The notes: generated by a model not told the origin, from the letters alone. Positions 14,509-24,961 are shown, counted from the stretch's first letter. The stretch is DNA of 25,104 nucleotides from CAZWAP01 sp964632005 (GCA_964632005.1 CAZWAP010000035.1:1-25104), one strand, 5' to 3'. Numbers and translations: made by a program.

Positions 14509-15468
14509 GTGTCCGCGGACGTGAACCGGCGGGGGTTCTTGAGGCAATCGATTATTGCATCAGCCGGGACGGCGTTGGGTGTGAGCCTTGAAGAGAGGGC
14601 CCTGCTGGCGTACTCGGCCGAAAGACCTGGTGCGGCCGAGCCGAGCGACTCGGCCGGCACCCTGCCGACGGGCAGGATCGGAAAACTTGGAATAAGCAGG
14701 CTGCTGGTCGGCGGCAACCTGATAAGCGGCTTTGCGCACAGCAGAGACCTGATCTACGTCTCTTCTTTGCTGAAGAATTACTTCACCGATGAAAAGGTGA
14801 TGGAGACCTTCGAGATATGTGAAGAGATGGGAATGAACACCGCGATTCTCCGGCTCGACGAGCACTGTCTGAGGATTATCAAGAAGTACTGGAACAACCG
14901 CGGGGGCAAACTGCAATGGATCGCGCAGGTCAAGATCACGACGACCGAGCTGATCTCGGAGTCCGCCAGGGCGATCGATAACGGAGCGGTGGGGGTGTAC
15001 ATACACGGCGGGGTTGCGGACCGGTTTGTCGAAGGCCGGAGGGTGGATCTGCTCGGCAAGGCCGTGGATTTCATCAGGCAAAACGGCGTGATCGCGGGCA
15101 TCGCCGGACACCAGCTTGAGGTACCGATGGCGTGCGAGAAGGCCGGCATAGACGTCGATTTCTATATGAAGACCCTGCACGGCCACAACTACTGGACGGC
15201 TAACAGGCAGCCTGAACACGACAATATCTGGTCACGGACGCCGGAGAAGACCATCGAATTTATGAAAAACGTTACGAAGCCCTGGATAGCGTACAAGGTT
15301 ATGGCCGCCGGCGCCATCCACCCGAGGGAGGCGTTCAGGTTCGCTTACGAGAACGGCGCCGATTTCATTTGCGCCGGGATGTTCGATTTCCAGGTAAGGG
15401 AAGACGTGATCATCGCAAAGAGGGTCTTGTCAGGCAAACTGAACAGGCAACGCCCCTGGTGCGGATAG
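14509..15468 (+). CDS. Tat-exported TIM-barrel protein, aldo/keto-reductase-like
   Basis: This 319-residue protein has a twin-arginine signal (NRRGFLRQSIIASAG) and a folded domain starting around LPTGRIGKLGISRLLVGG, which resembles the start of aldo/keto reductases. Alternating helix-strand stretches such as GVYIHGG, GVIAGIAGHQ, VDFYMKTLHGH and WIAYKVMAAGA fit a TIM barrel. A clear aldo/keto catalytic Tyr/Lys/His set could not be confirmed, so activity is uncertain. Tat export fits a protein that folds, possibly with a cofactor, before export. The GTG at 14509 follows an AAAAGGGGG ribosome site six bases away. It is a single gene converging on the AsmA-like gene. Confidence 0.65.
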   Translation: MSADVNRRGFLRQSIIASAGTALGVSLEERALLAYSAERPGAAEPSDSAGTLPTGRIGKLGISRLLVGGNLISGFAHSRDLIYVSSLLKNYFTDEKVMETFEICEEMGMNTAILRLDEHCLRIIKKYWNNRGGKLQWIAQVKITTTELISESARAIDNGAVGVYIHGGVADRFVEGRRVDLLGKAVDFIRQNGVIAGIAGHQLEVPMACEKAGIDVDFYMKTLHGHNYWTANRQPEHDNIWSRTPEKTIEFMKNVTKPWIAYKVMAAGAIHPREAFRFAYENGADFICAGMFDFQVREDVIIAKRVLSGKLNRQRPWCG

Positions 15469-15537
15469 GAAAACGCCGGGGCGACGGATTCGCTGTGCGC
15501 CGGCCGATCCGGGAAGACCTGACTGCGATCCACGGGC

Positions 15538-16389
15538 TTATTCTTGGTCTTTTTTTCCGGGCTTTAGGCCCTTGAGGGCGTCGCCTATTTGCTTGCCGAG
15601 GTCGCCGGCGTCGTCCAGTATCTTCCCGCCGGTCTTTTGTGTACCCTTGAGGACTTTTTCGGCAAGGTCGGCGCCCTGCTTGATGGTCTCCGTGCCGAGT
15701 TCGAGGGTCTTATTCAGGGTGGCGGAGAGGCCGCCGATCAGCTCGTCGGGCAGGACGCCCGCGCCCTGCTCGGCTATGCCTTGTGCGATGGCAGCCAAGA
15801 CCTTCGCCACGAGCGTGGGCGTATCAAGCTTGTTGTCACCGCCCAGGTCGGTCATCTTGATGGTCGCAAGTTTCAGGGGAACGGTAGGCGCGCTGAGGAG
15901 CTTGACCTTGACGGTCGTATTGCTGATGACCAGCTCACGAATATGGAGTTTTTTGCCCTCGATGTCTTTTTCGCTTTCTGGGGCCTTGGGCAAGGCTTTT
16001 ATCAGGTCTCGGACGTTGTTGCGCACCAGGTCCTTTTGTTCGAGGACGACTTGTGCTCCGTCGAGGGCGAGTCGGTTTATCTCGACGGTGTCGCTCAGGA
16101 GGGAGCCGAGCTCGACGTCAACCGAGCCGGTCTCCAATTCGAGCAGGTTCTCGTGCTTGTAGCCGGGCGGATTGCCGACAGAAAGGCCGTGCAAACTTAG
16201 GCTACCGCTCAGGATGGACAGGTCCACGTCGGCGACGGCAACCTTCACGGACAGGGCCCGCGATGCTCCCTTGTTGATTGCCAGCTTGACCGCGCGTCCG
16301 CCGAGCAAGCTGACAAGGACGCCGAGGGCAATTACCAGGACAATTACCGCCAGGACGATGATGGCCAATAGTTTTCGTACGGTCTTCAT
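15538..16389 (-). CDS. AsmA-like membrane-anchored envelope protein
   Basis: This 283-residue protein has one N-terminal membrane helix and then an AsmA/DUF748-like extracytoplasmic region. The best hallmark is DLSILSGSLSLHGLSVGNPPGY, whose form 'L--L-V-NPPG' is typical of AsmA-family N-terminal domains; here only short pieces (DVDLSILSG, VGNPPGY) are cited. Such proteins act in outer-membrane lipid homeostasis. It is far shorter than full AsmA or TamB. The C-terminal part is amphipathic and Lys/Gly/Asp-rich. ATG 16389 is chosen over a GTG nine bases upstream because CGGAG overlaps that GTG but sits eight bases from the ATG. It follows murA by 64 bases on the same strand. Confidence 0.75.
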   Translation of the reverse strand: MKTVRKLLAIIVLAVIVLVIALGVLVSLLGGRAVKLAINKGASRALSVKVAVADVDLSILSGSLSLHGLSVGNPPGYKHENLLELETGSVDVELGSLLSDTVEINRLALDGAQVVLEQKDLVRNNVRDLIKALPKAPESEKDIEGKKLHIRELVISNTTVKVKLLSAPTVPLKLATIKMTDLGGDNKLDTPTLVAKVLAAIAQGIAEQGAGVLPDELIGGLSATLNKTLELGTETIKQGADLAEKVLKGTQKTGGKILDDAGDLGKQIGDALKGLKPGKKDQE

Positions 16390-16453
16390 TTTGAGCACTC
16401 CGAAAAAACCAACTGGACCCTACATTCAATTTGCGCGGCCCGGCGGACGGCGG

Positions 16454-17725
16454 CTAAACGTTCTCGCGGGTTATCTTTGCGCCGAGGGGATTGAGCCTTT
16501 CTTCGATTCGTTCGTATCCCCTGTCGATGTGATAGACCCTGTTGACGGTGGTGGTGCCCTCTGCGGCGAGGCCAGCCAGCACCAGGGCGGCGGAGGCCCG
16601 CAGGTCGGATGCCATCACCGGGGCGGCTATCAATTTCTTTACGCCGGCGACGATTACCGTCGAGCCTTCTTTGCGGAGGTCGGCCGCCATTCGATTCAGC
16701 TCGGCGACGTGCATAAAGCGATCCGGAAAGACCTTCTCGATAATAATACTGTTGCCGCGGGCCAGAGCGAGCAGGGCCATAAACTGGGCCTGCAGGTCGG
16801 TCGGGAATCCTGGATATGGGTGGGTAGTGATCTCGGCGGGCCTGACGGGGCCTTCGGCGGCAACGGTGCAGGCTGACGCGCCTTGGGGCTCGACGGTGAC
16901 GCCTATGCTCCGCAGTTTGTGGACGACAGCCATCATCTCGTCGAGCCGGCAGTTCCGCACCTCCAGCCGGCCGGACGTGATTGCGGCGGCGACCATAAAC
17001 GTCCCGGCTTCGATTCGGTCGGGGATGACCTGGTGTTCGACCGGCCTCAATTCATCGACCCCGTCGATGGTCAGGCGATGTGAACCAATTCCGGTTATCT
17101 TGGCGCCCATTTTGTTCAAGCAGTAGGCCAGGTCGACGATCTCAGGTTCGCAGGCAGCGGACTCGATGACGGTCCGGCCCCTGGCCAGGGTTGCGGCCAT
17201 CAGGATGTTGGCGGTGCCCAGGACGGTCGAGCCGAAGGGGCCGCCCATAAATATCTCGGTGCCCTTCAGGCCGTCGGGGGCCTCGGCTATGATGTAGCCG
17301 GCCTTGAGGCGGATCTTTGCGCCGAGGGCCTGGAGTCCTCGCAGGTGTAGGTTTACCGGCCTGTCACCTATGGCGCAGCCGCCGGGCATAGAGACCTCTG
17401 CCCTGCCGCAGCGAGCAAGCAGCGGCCCAAGTATGCAGATGCTGGCCCGCATCTTGCGGACGATTTCGTAGTCGCCGACCGGGTTGTCGATCACCGTCGA
17501 GTCGATCCACAGCGTGCCGTCGGGCTCCCTGCCGAGCCGGCAACCCAGGGCGGTGAGCAGCTCGCCGCAGACCGTGATGTCGGCCAGGCGGGGGATAGAT
17601 CTGAGGGCCGACTTGCCGGCGGCCAGGATGCTGGCCGCCATAATCGGCAGCGCCGCGTTCTTGGAGCCGTTGACGGTGACGCTGCCGGAAAGCCGAACCG
17701 GTCCCTCGATGCGAAGTATGTCCAT
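16454..17725 (-). CDS. murA: UDP-N-acetylglucosamine 1-carboxyvinyltransferase
   Basis: MurA catalyses the first committed step of peptidoglycan synthesis, adding enolpyruvate from PEP to UDP-GlcNAc in the cytoplasm. The 423-residue product matches the usual length of about 420. Key residues are present: Lys22 in NGSKNAALP, the catalytic Cys117 in PGGCAIGDRPV (so fosfomycin-sensitive type, not the Asp variant), the Asp in FPTDLQAQ, and the Arg in DLRASAALVLAG. The end YHIDRGYERIEERL is diagnostic. ATG 17725 is used because AAGGA stands eight bases upstream; an ATG at 17731 is too close. The gene confirms that this organism makes peptidoglycan precursors. It is likely cotranscribed with the AsmA-like gene. 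Confidence 0.97.
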   Translation of the reverse strand: MDILRIEGPVRLSGSVTVNGSKNAALPIMAASILAAGKSALRSIPRLADITVCGELLTALGCRLGREPDGTLWIDSTVIDNPVGDYEIVRKMRASICILGPLLARCGRAEVSMPGGCAIGDRPVNLHLRGLQALGAKIRLKAGYIIAEAPDGLKGTEIFMGGPFGSTVLGTANILMAATLARGRTVIESAACEPEIVDLAYCLNKMGAKITGIGSHRLTIDGVDELRPVEHQVIPDRIEAGTFMVAAAITSGRLEVRNCRLDEMMAVVHKLRSIGVTVEPQGASACTVAAEGPVRPAEITTHPYPGFPTDLQAQFMALLALARGNSIIIEKVFPDRFMHVAELNRMAADLRKEGSTVIVAGVKKLIAAPVMASDLRASAALVLAGLAAEGTTTVNRVYHIDRGYERIEERLNPLGAKITRENV

Positions 17726-17760
17726 ACCCATTTTCCTTGAAAGGGGCAGGCCGATTTGCG

Positions 17761-17850
17761 ATACTCGACAAAACGGCGGCCTGAGCTGCTTCACTCTAAC
17801 GCAAGAGCACCGCAAGTTCAAGTCCGCGGCGGTATTGTATCGTCGAGTAT
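17761..17850. repeat. Widely spaced inverted repeat in the murA/CPBP divergent region
   Basis: ATACTCGAC (17761-17769) is the exact reverse complement of GTCGAGTAT (17842-17850). The arms flank the predicted murA promoter, one in the leader and one upstream, about 72 bases apart. This could be a pair of regulator sites, but a 9-base match can also arise by chance. Confidence 0.3.
17793..17821 (-). promoter_or_regulatory. Sigma70-like promoter of murA
   Basis: On the minus strand, TTGAAC (17816-17821) and TAGAGT (17793-17798) are separated by 17 bases. The expected leader to the murA start is about 60 bases. Confidence 0.45.
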
Positions 17851-17892
17851 GCCCGGGATCCGGGGGTTAGGAGATTCTTAGCGCTCCGCAAG

Positions 17893-18747
17893 GTGGAAAC
17901 GTTCGAACGAGTTCTGTCAACAGTAACCGTTGGCCACGTTTTCTGCGTGGGGGGATTGGTTCTGTTTGGAAGCTGGTTGCTGAGGACCTCGTGGGGTCGA
18001 AAGGCGCTGGCGGACTCACCAGCACGGCGGAACAGTATGCCGCTTTACCTGCCGGTGGTGGCTCTTTTCGTATGGCTCGTCTCGATCCCGCTGGCGGTAG
18101 AGCTAAGCCGAGCGGCTTTCTCAGACCTGCCCGACTGGGAGCTTATCGGTCTGGCAAACCTGATTTACTGTGCCGGCGGGATCGTATTGGCCAGCTGGAT
18201 CACCATCGTGGTGCGGCGGTACTTCGTTCGGCAACTGCGGGGGTTCGGGCTGAGTTTCAGGACCGCGGGCAGGGATTTTGGCGCAGCGTGCGTGAATTTG
18301 ACCTGCATCTGGCCTTTGGTGCTGGCAGCAATCGTGGTGAGCACCAGGATCGGCAGGATGATCTACGGCCCGGACTTTGAACTGCAGCCTCACGAACAGC
18401 TCGAGCTGATAAGCGCGTATCCGCAATGGCCGCTTCGGGCATTGATTGTGGTCGCGGCGGTGGTTGTCGCGCCGGTGGCCGAAGAGATGCTTTTTCGGGG
18501 TTTGTTTCAGACGTCGCTGCGGTCTTTTCTCTCGGATCTGGGTTATCGGCAGTCGGCTTGGCTGTCAATCGCGGGCGGCTCGGTCCTATTCGCGATGGCA
18601 CACGCCCAGCCGGGGCATTGGCCGGCGCTGTTCGTCTTATCGCTCGGTATGGGTTACTCCTACGAAAAAAGCAACTCGCTGCTGCGCTCGATCTTCATAC
18701 ACGCACTTTTCAACGGCATAACGATACTGGCCGTCCTGGCCGAGTAA
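17893..18747 (+). CDS. CPBP family intramembrane metalloprotease
   Basis: This 284-residue protein has about seven to eight membrane helices and the three CPBP (Abi, PF02517) motifs: EEMLFR (Glu197-Glu198 to Arg202), FAMAH (Phe233, His237) and HALFN (His270, Asn274). These form the metal site of the Rce1-like intramembrane protease fold. In bacteria such proteins act in protein maturation, stress or bacteriocin self-immunity; the substrate here is unknown. The GTG start at 17893 lacks a good ribosome site (GGAG lies about 20 bases upstream), so the true start may be slightly later. It is transcribed away from murA. Confidence 0.85.
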   Translation: METFERVLSTVTVGHVFCVGGLVLFGSWLLRTSWGRKALADSPARRNSMPLYLPVVALFVWLVSIPLAVELSRAAFSDLPDWELIGLANLIYCAGGIVLASWITIVVRRYFVRQLRGFGLSFRTAGRDFGAACVNLTCIWPLVLAAIVVSTRIGRMIYGPDFELQPHEQLELISAYPQWPLRALIVVAAVVVAPVAEEMLFRGLFQTSLRSFLSDLGYRQSAWLSIAGGSVLFAMAHAQPGHWPALFVLSLGMGYSYEKSNSLLRSIFIHALFNGITILAVLAE

Positions 18748-18829
18748 ACCGGGCGAGCGATTCGGGCAAGACGACAAGCCCCACCTGTAATCGCAGCGCG
18801 ACAGCAGCACGGCTACGGCACGGCATCGG

Positions 18830-20575
18830 CTATTCCTCGACCAGGTCGATCTTCGCCCAGTAGGCGGCTTCGAAATGCCAACCGTTCGGCTGGTTTACCA
18901 GTTCGAGCTTGATTTCTTTGCCCGCATAGGGGCAAAGGTCTATTTCAAGATCGGTCCAGAGGTTTGCGGCGGCTTGCCCGGGGACGCCGGTGGCGAGATT
19001 TCGCGGCCGGGAAACCTCGCCGATGGTCTTTTTCAACAGTTCTTCGCCATCGACCCTGACGATCAGCACCCAGTCGCCATTGGGATCGTGGCCGACAGTC
19101 AGGGCGAGGGTGGTTTTCTTTCCGGCCGGCAGCTTCAGGGTGCGGGAGAGGACACAACCGGTGGTGCGATTCAACGGGTGCGTCGCGAGGACGTTCTTCC
19201 TGCCGTGCATCCGTTCGTAGAAACCCGGATTCATAGCCTCGCCACAGCCGGTCACCTTCCAGCCGGGCGCGAACTTCGCTATCGCCTTGGAGAGGTCTTT
19301 GCCGGCTGGGGCGGTGATCAGGGCCATCTCGGCCGTGGTGAATCGGCTGTTCGCGATGGGACCCGGTTCCCAGCACTGCTCGAGCCTGCCGGGCCTTGGT
19401 TTCTCGACCGGGATGACGAACACTTCCCGGCCTTGTTCGTCTTTCTCGATGTGACCACCCGTGCGCTTGAGGGCCTGGCGGACGAGCTTTTTGCAGACCT
19501 CGACGAGGGTAGGGAAGTCGTATGGGGTATGGCTGAACTTGCCGGCTGGATTGAGGGCCGACTTGAATTTGTCAGGGAGCTTCTCGTAACCGATAGTGGT
19601 GAACAGCACACCGGCGGCATTGGAAGGATTGCAGTCTGAGTCCTGGCCGCAGCGAGTAGAGATGATGATCGTGTTGTCCGGGTCGCCCTTGCCGTAGAGA
19701 AGGCCCATCACGATGTAGGCGCCGTTGAGCTTTGCGTCGATATTGAAAATGGAGTCGGGGCCGCTACAGGAGAACCGGCGATAGGCGGCGTTGCGGTTGT
19801 ACTTTTCCTCGATGAGCCGCCAGGTTTTCTGCCAGTCGTCCGGATATTCGTGGTACCACTTGAGGACATCACAGATGCACCGGTGATACTGGCTGCCCTT
19901 GGGGATGCACTCGAGGCCGGAGCGGACGATTCTTTCTGGATCGCTTTCGAAGAACGCCTCGGCGTACATTCCGCCGACGAACTGTCCGCCGTACAGCCCG
20001 TCGCCGTAATTCATCAGCCGACCGAACTTCTCGCCCAGTTCGATGGCGATGTTGGGCATCCCCGGTGCAATCAGACCCGAGAAGTCGGACTCGATCTGGT
20101 AGTCGATATCGTCGGCGTGCTTGTTGAAGGCGGGGTGGCCGGAATCCGGCGGCGCGATGCCGCTTCGCAGAAGCGTTCGACCGGCCTTGTTGGCGTGCCA
20201 GAGCTTGTATCGACTGTTGGCGAAATCGATGCCGGCCTGGCGGATCGGGACGTCCAGGCCGTGGAGCTCGAGCGTCCGCAGGAAGGTCATCTCGACGTAT
20301 ACGTCGTCCTGGTTGAACTGATTGATCATCTCGGGTCGCCAGGCGGGCATCTTATCCTCGGGGATTATGGTGCCTTTGTAGCGAAACTCGGTGGGCGCTC
20401 CCCAACCGACCCCGGCCATCTGGCCGACCCAGCCGGCCTTCATTTTATCGACATACTTCTCGAGAGTAATCCGCCGGACCTTGCGAGCGGCAGACGCGGG
20501 CTGTACGCGGACGAGAAGAAGCGGCAGCCCTACGGCGATGAGCATCATCAAGTTCCTGGTGGTCAAACTGCGCAT
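18830..20575 (-). CDS. Exported ADP-ribosylglycohydrolase-like protein
   Basis: This 581-residue protein has a signal peptide (cleavage near PASA/ARKV). It carries an ADP-ribosylglycohydrolase-fold domain with family motifs GQMAGVGWGAPTEF (about 50-64), NQDDVYVE near residue 88, and GQDSDCNPSNAAG near 308, matching the GxDTDxxA metal-binding loop in altered form. A C-terminal domain from about 400 (ending VDGEELLKKT, then NLWTDLEIDL) looks like a carbohydrate-binding beta-sandwich. Export and a sugar operon make ADP-ribose an unlikely substrate; a glycoside or N-glycosidic bond is more plausible. It is the last of five minus-strand genes, 50 bases after the DUF1080-ThuA gene. Confidence 0.8.
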   Translation of the reverse strand: MRSLTTRNLMMLIAVGLPLLLVRVQPASAARKVRRITLEKYVDKMKAGWVGQMAGVGWGAPTEFRYKGTIIPEDKMPAWRPEMINQFNQDDVYVEMTFLRTLELHGLDVPIRQAGIDFANSRYKLWHANKAGRTLLRSGIAPPDSGHPAFNKHADDIDYQIESDFSGLIAPGMPNIAIELGEKFGRLMNYGDGLYGGQFVGGMYAEAFFESDPERIVRSGLECIPKGSQYHRCICDVLKWYHEYPDDWQKTWRLIEEKYNRNAAYRRFSCSGPDSIFNIDAKLNGAYIVMGLLYGKGDPDNTIIISTRCGQDSDCNPSNAAGVLFTTIGYEKLPDKFKSALNPAGKFSHTPYDFPTLVEVCKKLVRQALKRTGGHIEKDEQGREVFVIPVEKPRPGRLEQCWEPGPIANSRFTTAEMALITAPAGKDLSKAIAKFAPGWKVTGCGEAMNPGFYERMHGRKNVLATHPLNRTTGCVLSRTLKLPAGKKTTLALTVGHDPNGDWVLIVRVDGEELLKKTIGEVSRPRNLATGVPGQAAANLWTDLEIDLCPYAGKEIKLELVNQPNGWHFEAAYWAKIDLVEE

Positions 20576-20625
20576 AACCGGGCTTCTCTAACGGGGCCTG
20601 GTATGAGGTGTTTATGACGGACGAC

Positions 20626-22197
<1,572 letters not shown>

Positions 22198-22279
22198 AAT
22201 CATACCTCCTACACACATAGAACACGTTGTCGGGTCAGGCCGAACCGCCGACCTGCAAAAATCGCTCCGGGCTGTCAAT

Positions 22280-23131
22280 TTACGCAGCGGCTTCCCACTG
22301 GTCCCGGATGAACTTCAGTCCATCGATATAGACCGACTCACGGCTGGGGAAGAAATCGCGCCAGACCCGGGTGGTGGCGGCTATGTCGGGCATAGCGCGC
22401 CCGAAGGCCTCTATCACCAGCCATTGGTCGTATCCGCCCGAGCGGATAGCCTTGAAGGTGCCGGCCCAATCGATGTGGCCCTTTCCGGGTGTGCCGCGGT
22501 CATTCTCGCTGATATGGACGTGCTTGATGACATCGATGTGGGTGCTTATGCAGCCGACGGGGTCTTGCTCCTCGATGTTTGCGTGGAAGGTATCGAAGAG
22601 GACACCCACATTGGGATGGTTGACGCGCTTGACGTAGTCCGCTGCGTCGGCCAGCGTGTTGAGGAAATAGCACTCGAAGCGGTTCAAGGGCTCGATGGCC
22701 AGGACGAGATTCGCAGCGGCGGCGTCCTCGGCGACCCTGGCGTGGACTTCTGCGGCCCGCTGTTTTTCCTCTTCCGTGGGGCCCTGGCCGGTGAAGACGC
22801 CGAGAGGCTGGTAGAAAGGCCCGGCAAGGACGTCGGAGCCGAGGGCTGCGGAGCACTCGATCGCCCACTTGAGGTAATCGACGCCGCCCTGGCGGTGGCC
22901 GGCATCCGGACTGATGGGATTGTGCTCTTCGTCGGGGATGACCGTCACCGAGGCACAATCCAGGCCGATATCTTTAAGCACCTTGCCGAGTTTTTGGAAG
23001 TGCGCAACCTCACCCGTGAAGACGGGGATTTCCACGCCGTCGTAGCCGGCCTTTTTGAGCGACTCGAGTGCCGGGAAATCGTCTTCGGTGACGTGCGCGG
23101 TCCACAACAACATATCGCATCCGACTTTCAT
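22280..23131 (-). CDS. Sugar isomerase/epimerase, D-tagatose 3-epimerase-like
   Basis: This 283-residue cytoplasmic TIM-barrel enzyme is of the xylose-isomerase-like/AP-endonuclease-2 fold. The metal and catalytic residues of the ketose 3-epimerase group are in place: Glu147 (AIEPLNRFE), Asp180 (LFDTFHANIEE), His206 (KHVHISENDRG) and Glu241 (VIEAF). This group interconverts ketohexoses at C3, and related members act on keto-sugar intermediates. GGAGAAGG precedes the ATG. No signal peptide is present, unlike the exported ThuA and DUF1080 neighbours. Its substrate is probably the product of those exported enzymes. Confidence 0.9.
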   Translation of the reverse strand: MKVGCDMLLWTAHVTEDDFPALESLKKAGYDGVEIPVFTGEVAHFQKLGKVLKDIGLDCASVTVIPDEEHNPISPDAGHRQGGVDYLKWAIECSAALGSDVLAGPFYQPLGVFTGQGPTEEEKQRAAEVHARVAEDAAAANLVLAIEPLNRFECYFLNTLADAADYVKRVNHPNVGVLFDTFHANIEEQDPVGCISTHIDVIKHVHISENDRGTPGKGHIDWAGTFKAIRSGGYDQWLVIEAFGRAMPDIAATTRVWRDFFPSRESVYIDGLKFIRDQWEAAA

Positions 23132-23232
23132 TAGGCCTTCTCCTATTTCACTGAACCGGCATGAGCAATATCAACCAGGCAGGGACGGTCTTTATCCCCC
23201 TGGCTCGTAATCCCTTTGTAAACGACGGCTCA

Positions 23233-24102
23233 TCAATTTTCAACGGGAATATCGAGCTGGGCGAGCACGTCGCGCAACCACTTGAGGGATTCCTCGATCA
23301 TCGGGCCGCCCTGTCCTTCGCACTCGATGCTGAGCACGCCCTGGTAGCCGTTATCGCGGAGGACCTCCAGGGTTCTTCGGATGTTGTCGGCATTGACGCC
23401 CTGGCCGAGCGGGCAGTGACTGACGGCGATTCCGGTCTGCTCGCCCCGTGCTGCGGCGGCCAACGATTCGGAGACGTCCTTGATGTGCACGTGGCTGACG
23501 CGGTCGATGAAGCGCTCTATGAAGGCGGCCGGGTCCTGGCCGGCGATGAACGTATTGCCGGTATCCATATTCATTCGGAGGTACTCGCTGTCGCAAAAAT
23601 CCAGCATTCTGGCCATCATCTCCGGCTTGGTGGTGAAGTAGCCGTGCGGCTCGATGTTGATCGTGATCTGGTGTGCCTCGGCGACCTCAATGATCTGCTC
23701 GTAGCTGCGTTTCATCAGGTCCATCGCCTCTTCGTCGGTAAGTCCCTCGGGCCGGTGCATCCCGTCGGTGGTATCGACGTAGGGACAGCCGGTCAACCTT
23801 GCCCACTGGATCGCCTTCATCACGTACGGGACGCCGCGCAGTGGGCCGTCCTTGCCGGAGAGCGGGTAGGCGGCATCGACCTGGGAGAACTGCAGGCCGT
23901 AGTTGGCCATCTTTTTTCGCAACAGGGCCGGGTCCTCGTAAAGCGCCACGTGCGGTTGATAGCCCAGGCCGTGTATCCAACTAACCCCGTCGATCAGGCC
24001 GCACTCGATGTAATGAACATCGTTTTTCTGGGCCCACTCCAGACACTTCTCGAAACTAAAGTACGCCGAATTGAATGCGTCCGTATGGAAACCGATCTTC
24101 AT
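23233..24102 (-). CDS. Sugar phosphate isomerase/epimerase family protein
   Basis: This 290-residue cytoplasmic TIM-barrel protein is a second isomerase/epimerase, only distantly related to its downstream neighbour. Likely metal ligands are Glu151 (INIEPHG), the Asp of MNMDTGN, the His of HVHIKDV and the Glu of LSIECEG. ATG 24102 is preferred over a GTG twelve bases upstream, because AGGTGGG is seven bases before the ATG. Two epimerases of different subgroups in one operon suggest successive steps on one keto-sugar. The substrate cannot be stated. Confidence 0.87.
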   Translation of the reverse strand: MKIGFHTDAFNSAYFSFEKCLEWAQKNDVHYIECGLIDGVSWIHGLGYQPHVALYEDPALLRKKMANYGLQFSQVDAAYPLSGKDGPLRGVPYVMKAIQWARLTGCPYVDTTDGMHRPEGLTDEEAMDLMKRSYEQIIEVAEAHQITINIEPHGYFTTKPEMMARMLDFCDSEYLRMNMDTGNTFIAGQDPAAFIERFIDRVSHVHIKDVSESLAAAARGEQTGIAVSHCPLGQGVNADNIRRTLEVLRDNGYQGVLSIECEGQGGPMIEESLKWLRDVLAQLDIPVEN

Positions 24103-24143
24103 ATCCTTACCCACCTATCTATCTTTGTCTTACGAACAGCCGG

Positions 24144-24908
24144 TTAATTCGAAGGTTCGAGCCCGGCGACCCAGGCGCAGGCCCGCCGGAACAGGCGAGC
24201 GACGTCGGGATTAGCCAAGGCCCTGACATCGTGGCCGAGAGGGCTGTGGAAGACCCGACCCTTACCATAGTTCAGCACAAAGGCCATCGGATAGTCCTTG
24301 CCGTCAACCTTTGAACGGGCCGTCGCCAGGACCCTGATGGGAGTCTTGCCTGCCAGGCAGGTATAGAGTTCATCGACAGTCTCGAAGTCTCCCAGGCCGG
24401 CTGTGACCGGATGCTCGTGGTCGATGATCCTGACGGTGAACCTGCCGTATGGGTCGTGCGGGCGGAGTTTGGGGTCCCAGACCCGCCCGGCGAGCTTGAC
24501 GAATTCGGGCCAGTCCTGAAAGGCCCCGCAGGCGAAATGGACCAGGACCAGCCCCCTGCCGCCGCGGATCGCTTTGGCAAGGTTCTCGCGGGCCTTGGGG
24601 CCGGGGTCCGGCTGTTCCCAGTTCATAAAGTGCAGTACGATCACGTCGTAGTCGTTGAGGTCGTCGCCTGCCAGGTCGCCCGGCTTCTCCGTGACCGTGA
24701 CTTTGAGGCGCTTATCCGCGGCGATGGCCTCGGCGAGGACCGGCGCGGTGAGTTTCCACTTGTGGCCGGGGTGGTCGATTCCGGTAACGATCAGGACCTT
24801 CTTGGTGGAGTCTTCGCCGGGCCGATCGACGATTGCGCAGCTGTTCCGGCCGACGAGACAACCGGCGGCCAAGATACAGCCCAACCCAACACAAACAACA
24901 TACCTCAT
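24144..24908 (-). CDS. ThuA-like lipoprotein
   Basis: This 254-residue protein has a short hydrophobic leader ending in the lipobox-like LAAGC (Cys17), followed by a ThuA/type-1 glutamine-amidotransferase-like domain: KKVLIVTGIDHPGHKW, then YDVIVLHFMNWE, then GLVLVHFACGAF, and FHSPLGHDV near the end. ThuA proteins are linked to trehalose and keto-disaccharide use, though their reaction is not settled. The ATG at 24908 is chosen because AAGGAG lies seven bases upstream; further in-frame codons overlap the predicted promoter. It is the first gene of the five-gene operon. Confidence 0.87.
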   Translation of the reverse strand: MRYVVCVGLGCILAAGCLVGRNSCAIVDRPGEDSTKKVLIVTGIDHPGHKWKLTAPVLAEAIAADKRLKVTVTEKPGDLAGDDLNDYDVIVLHFMNWEQPDPGPKARENLAKAIRGGRGLVLVHFACGAFQDWPEFVKLAGRVWDPKLRPHDPYGRFTVRIIDHEHPVTAGLGDFETVDELYTCLAGKTPIRVLATARSKVDGKDYPMAFVLNYGKGRVFHSPLGHDVRALANPDVARLFRRACAWVAGLEPSN

Positions 24909-24932
24909 AGCCAGGCTCCTTGCAGCCGGGAC

Positions 24933-24961
24933 CCTATACAACCGTGCCGGCCTCTTGTCAG
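24933..24961 (-). promoter_or_regulatory. Sigma70-like promoter of the sugar operon
   Basis: On the minus strand, CTGACA (24956-24961) and TATAGG (24933-24938) are separated by 17 bases. The expected leader is under 20 bases, with the ribosome site inside it. Confidence 0.5.

Noticed and set aside
17732..17821. N-terminal extension of MurA by 32 codons
   Set aside because: MurA normally begins at the MDILRIEGP-like start, and the extension would run across the predicted promoter.
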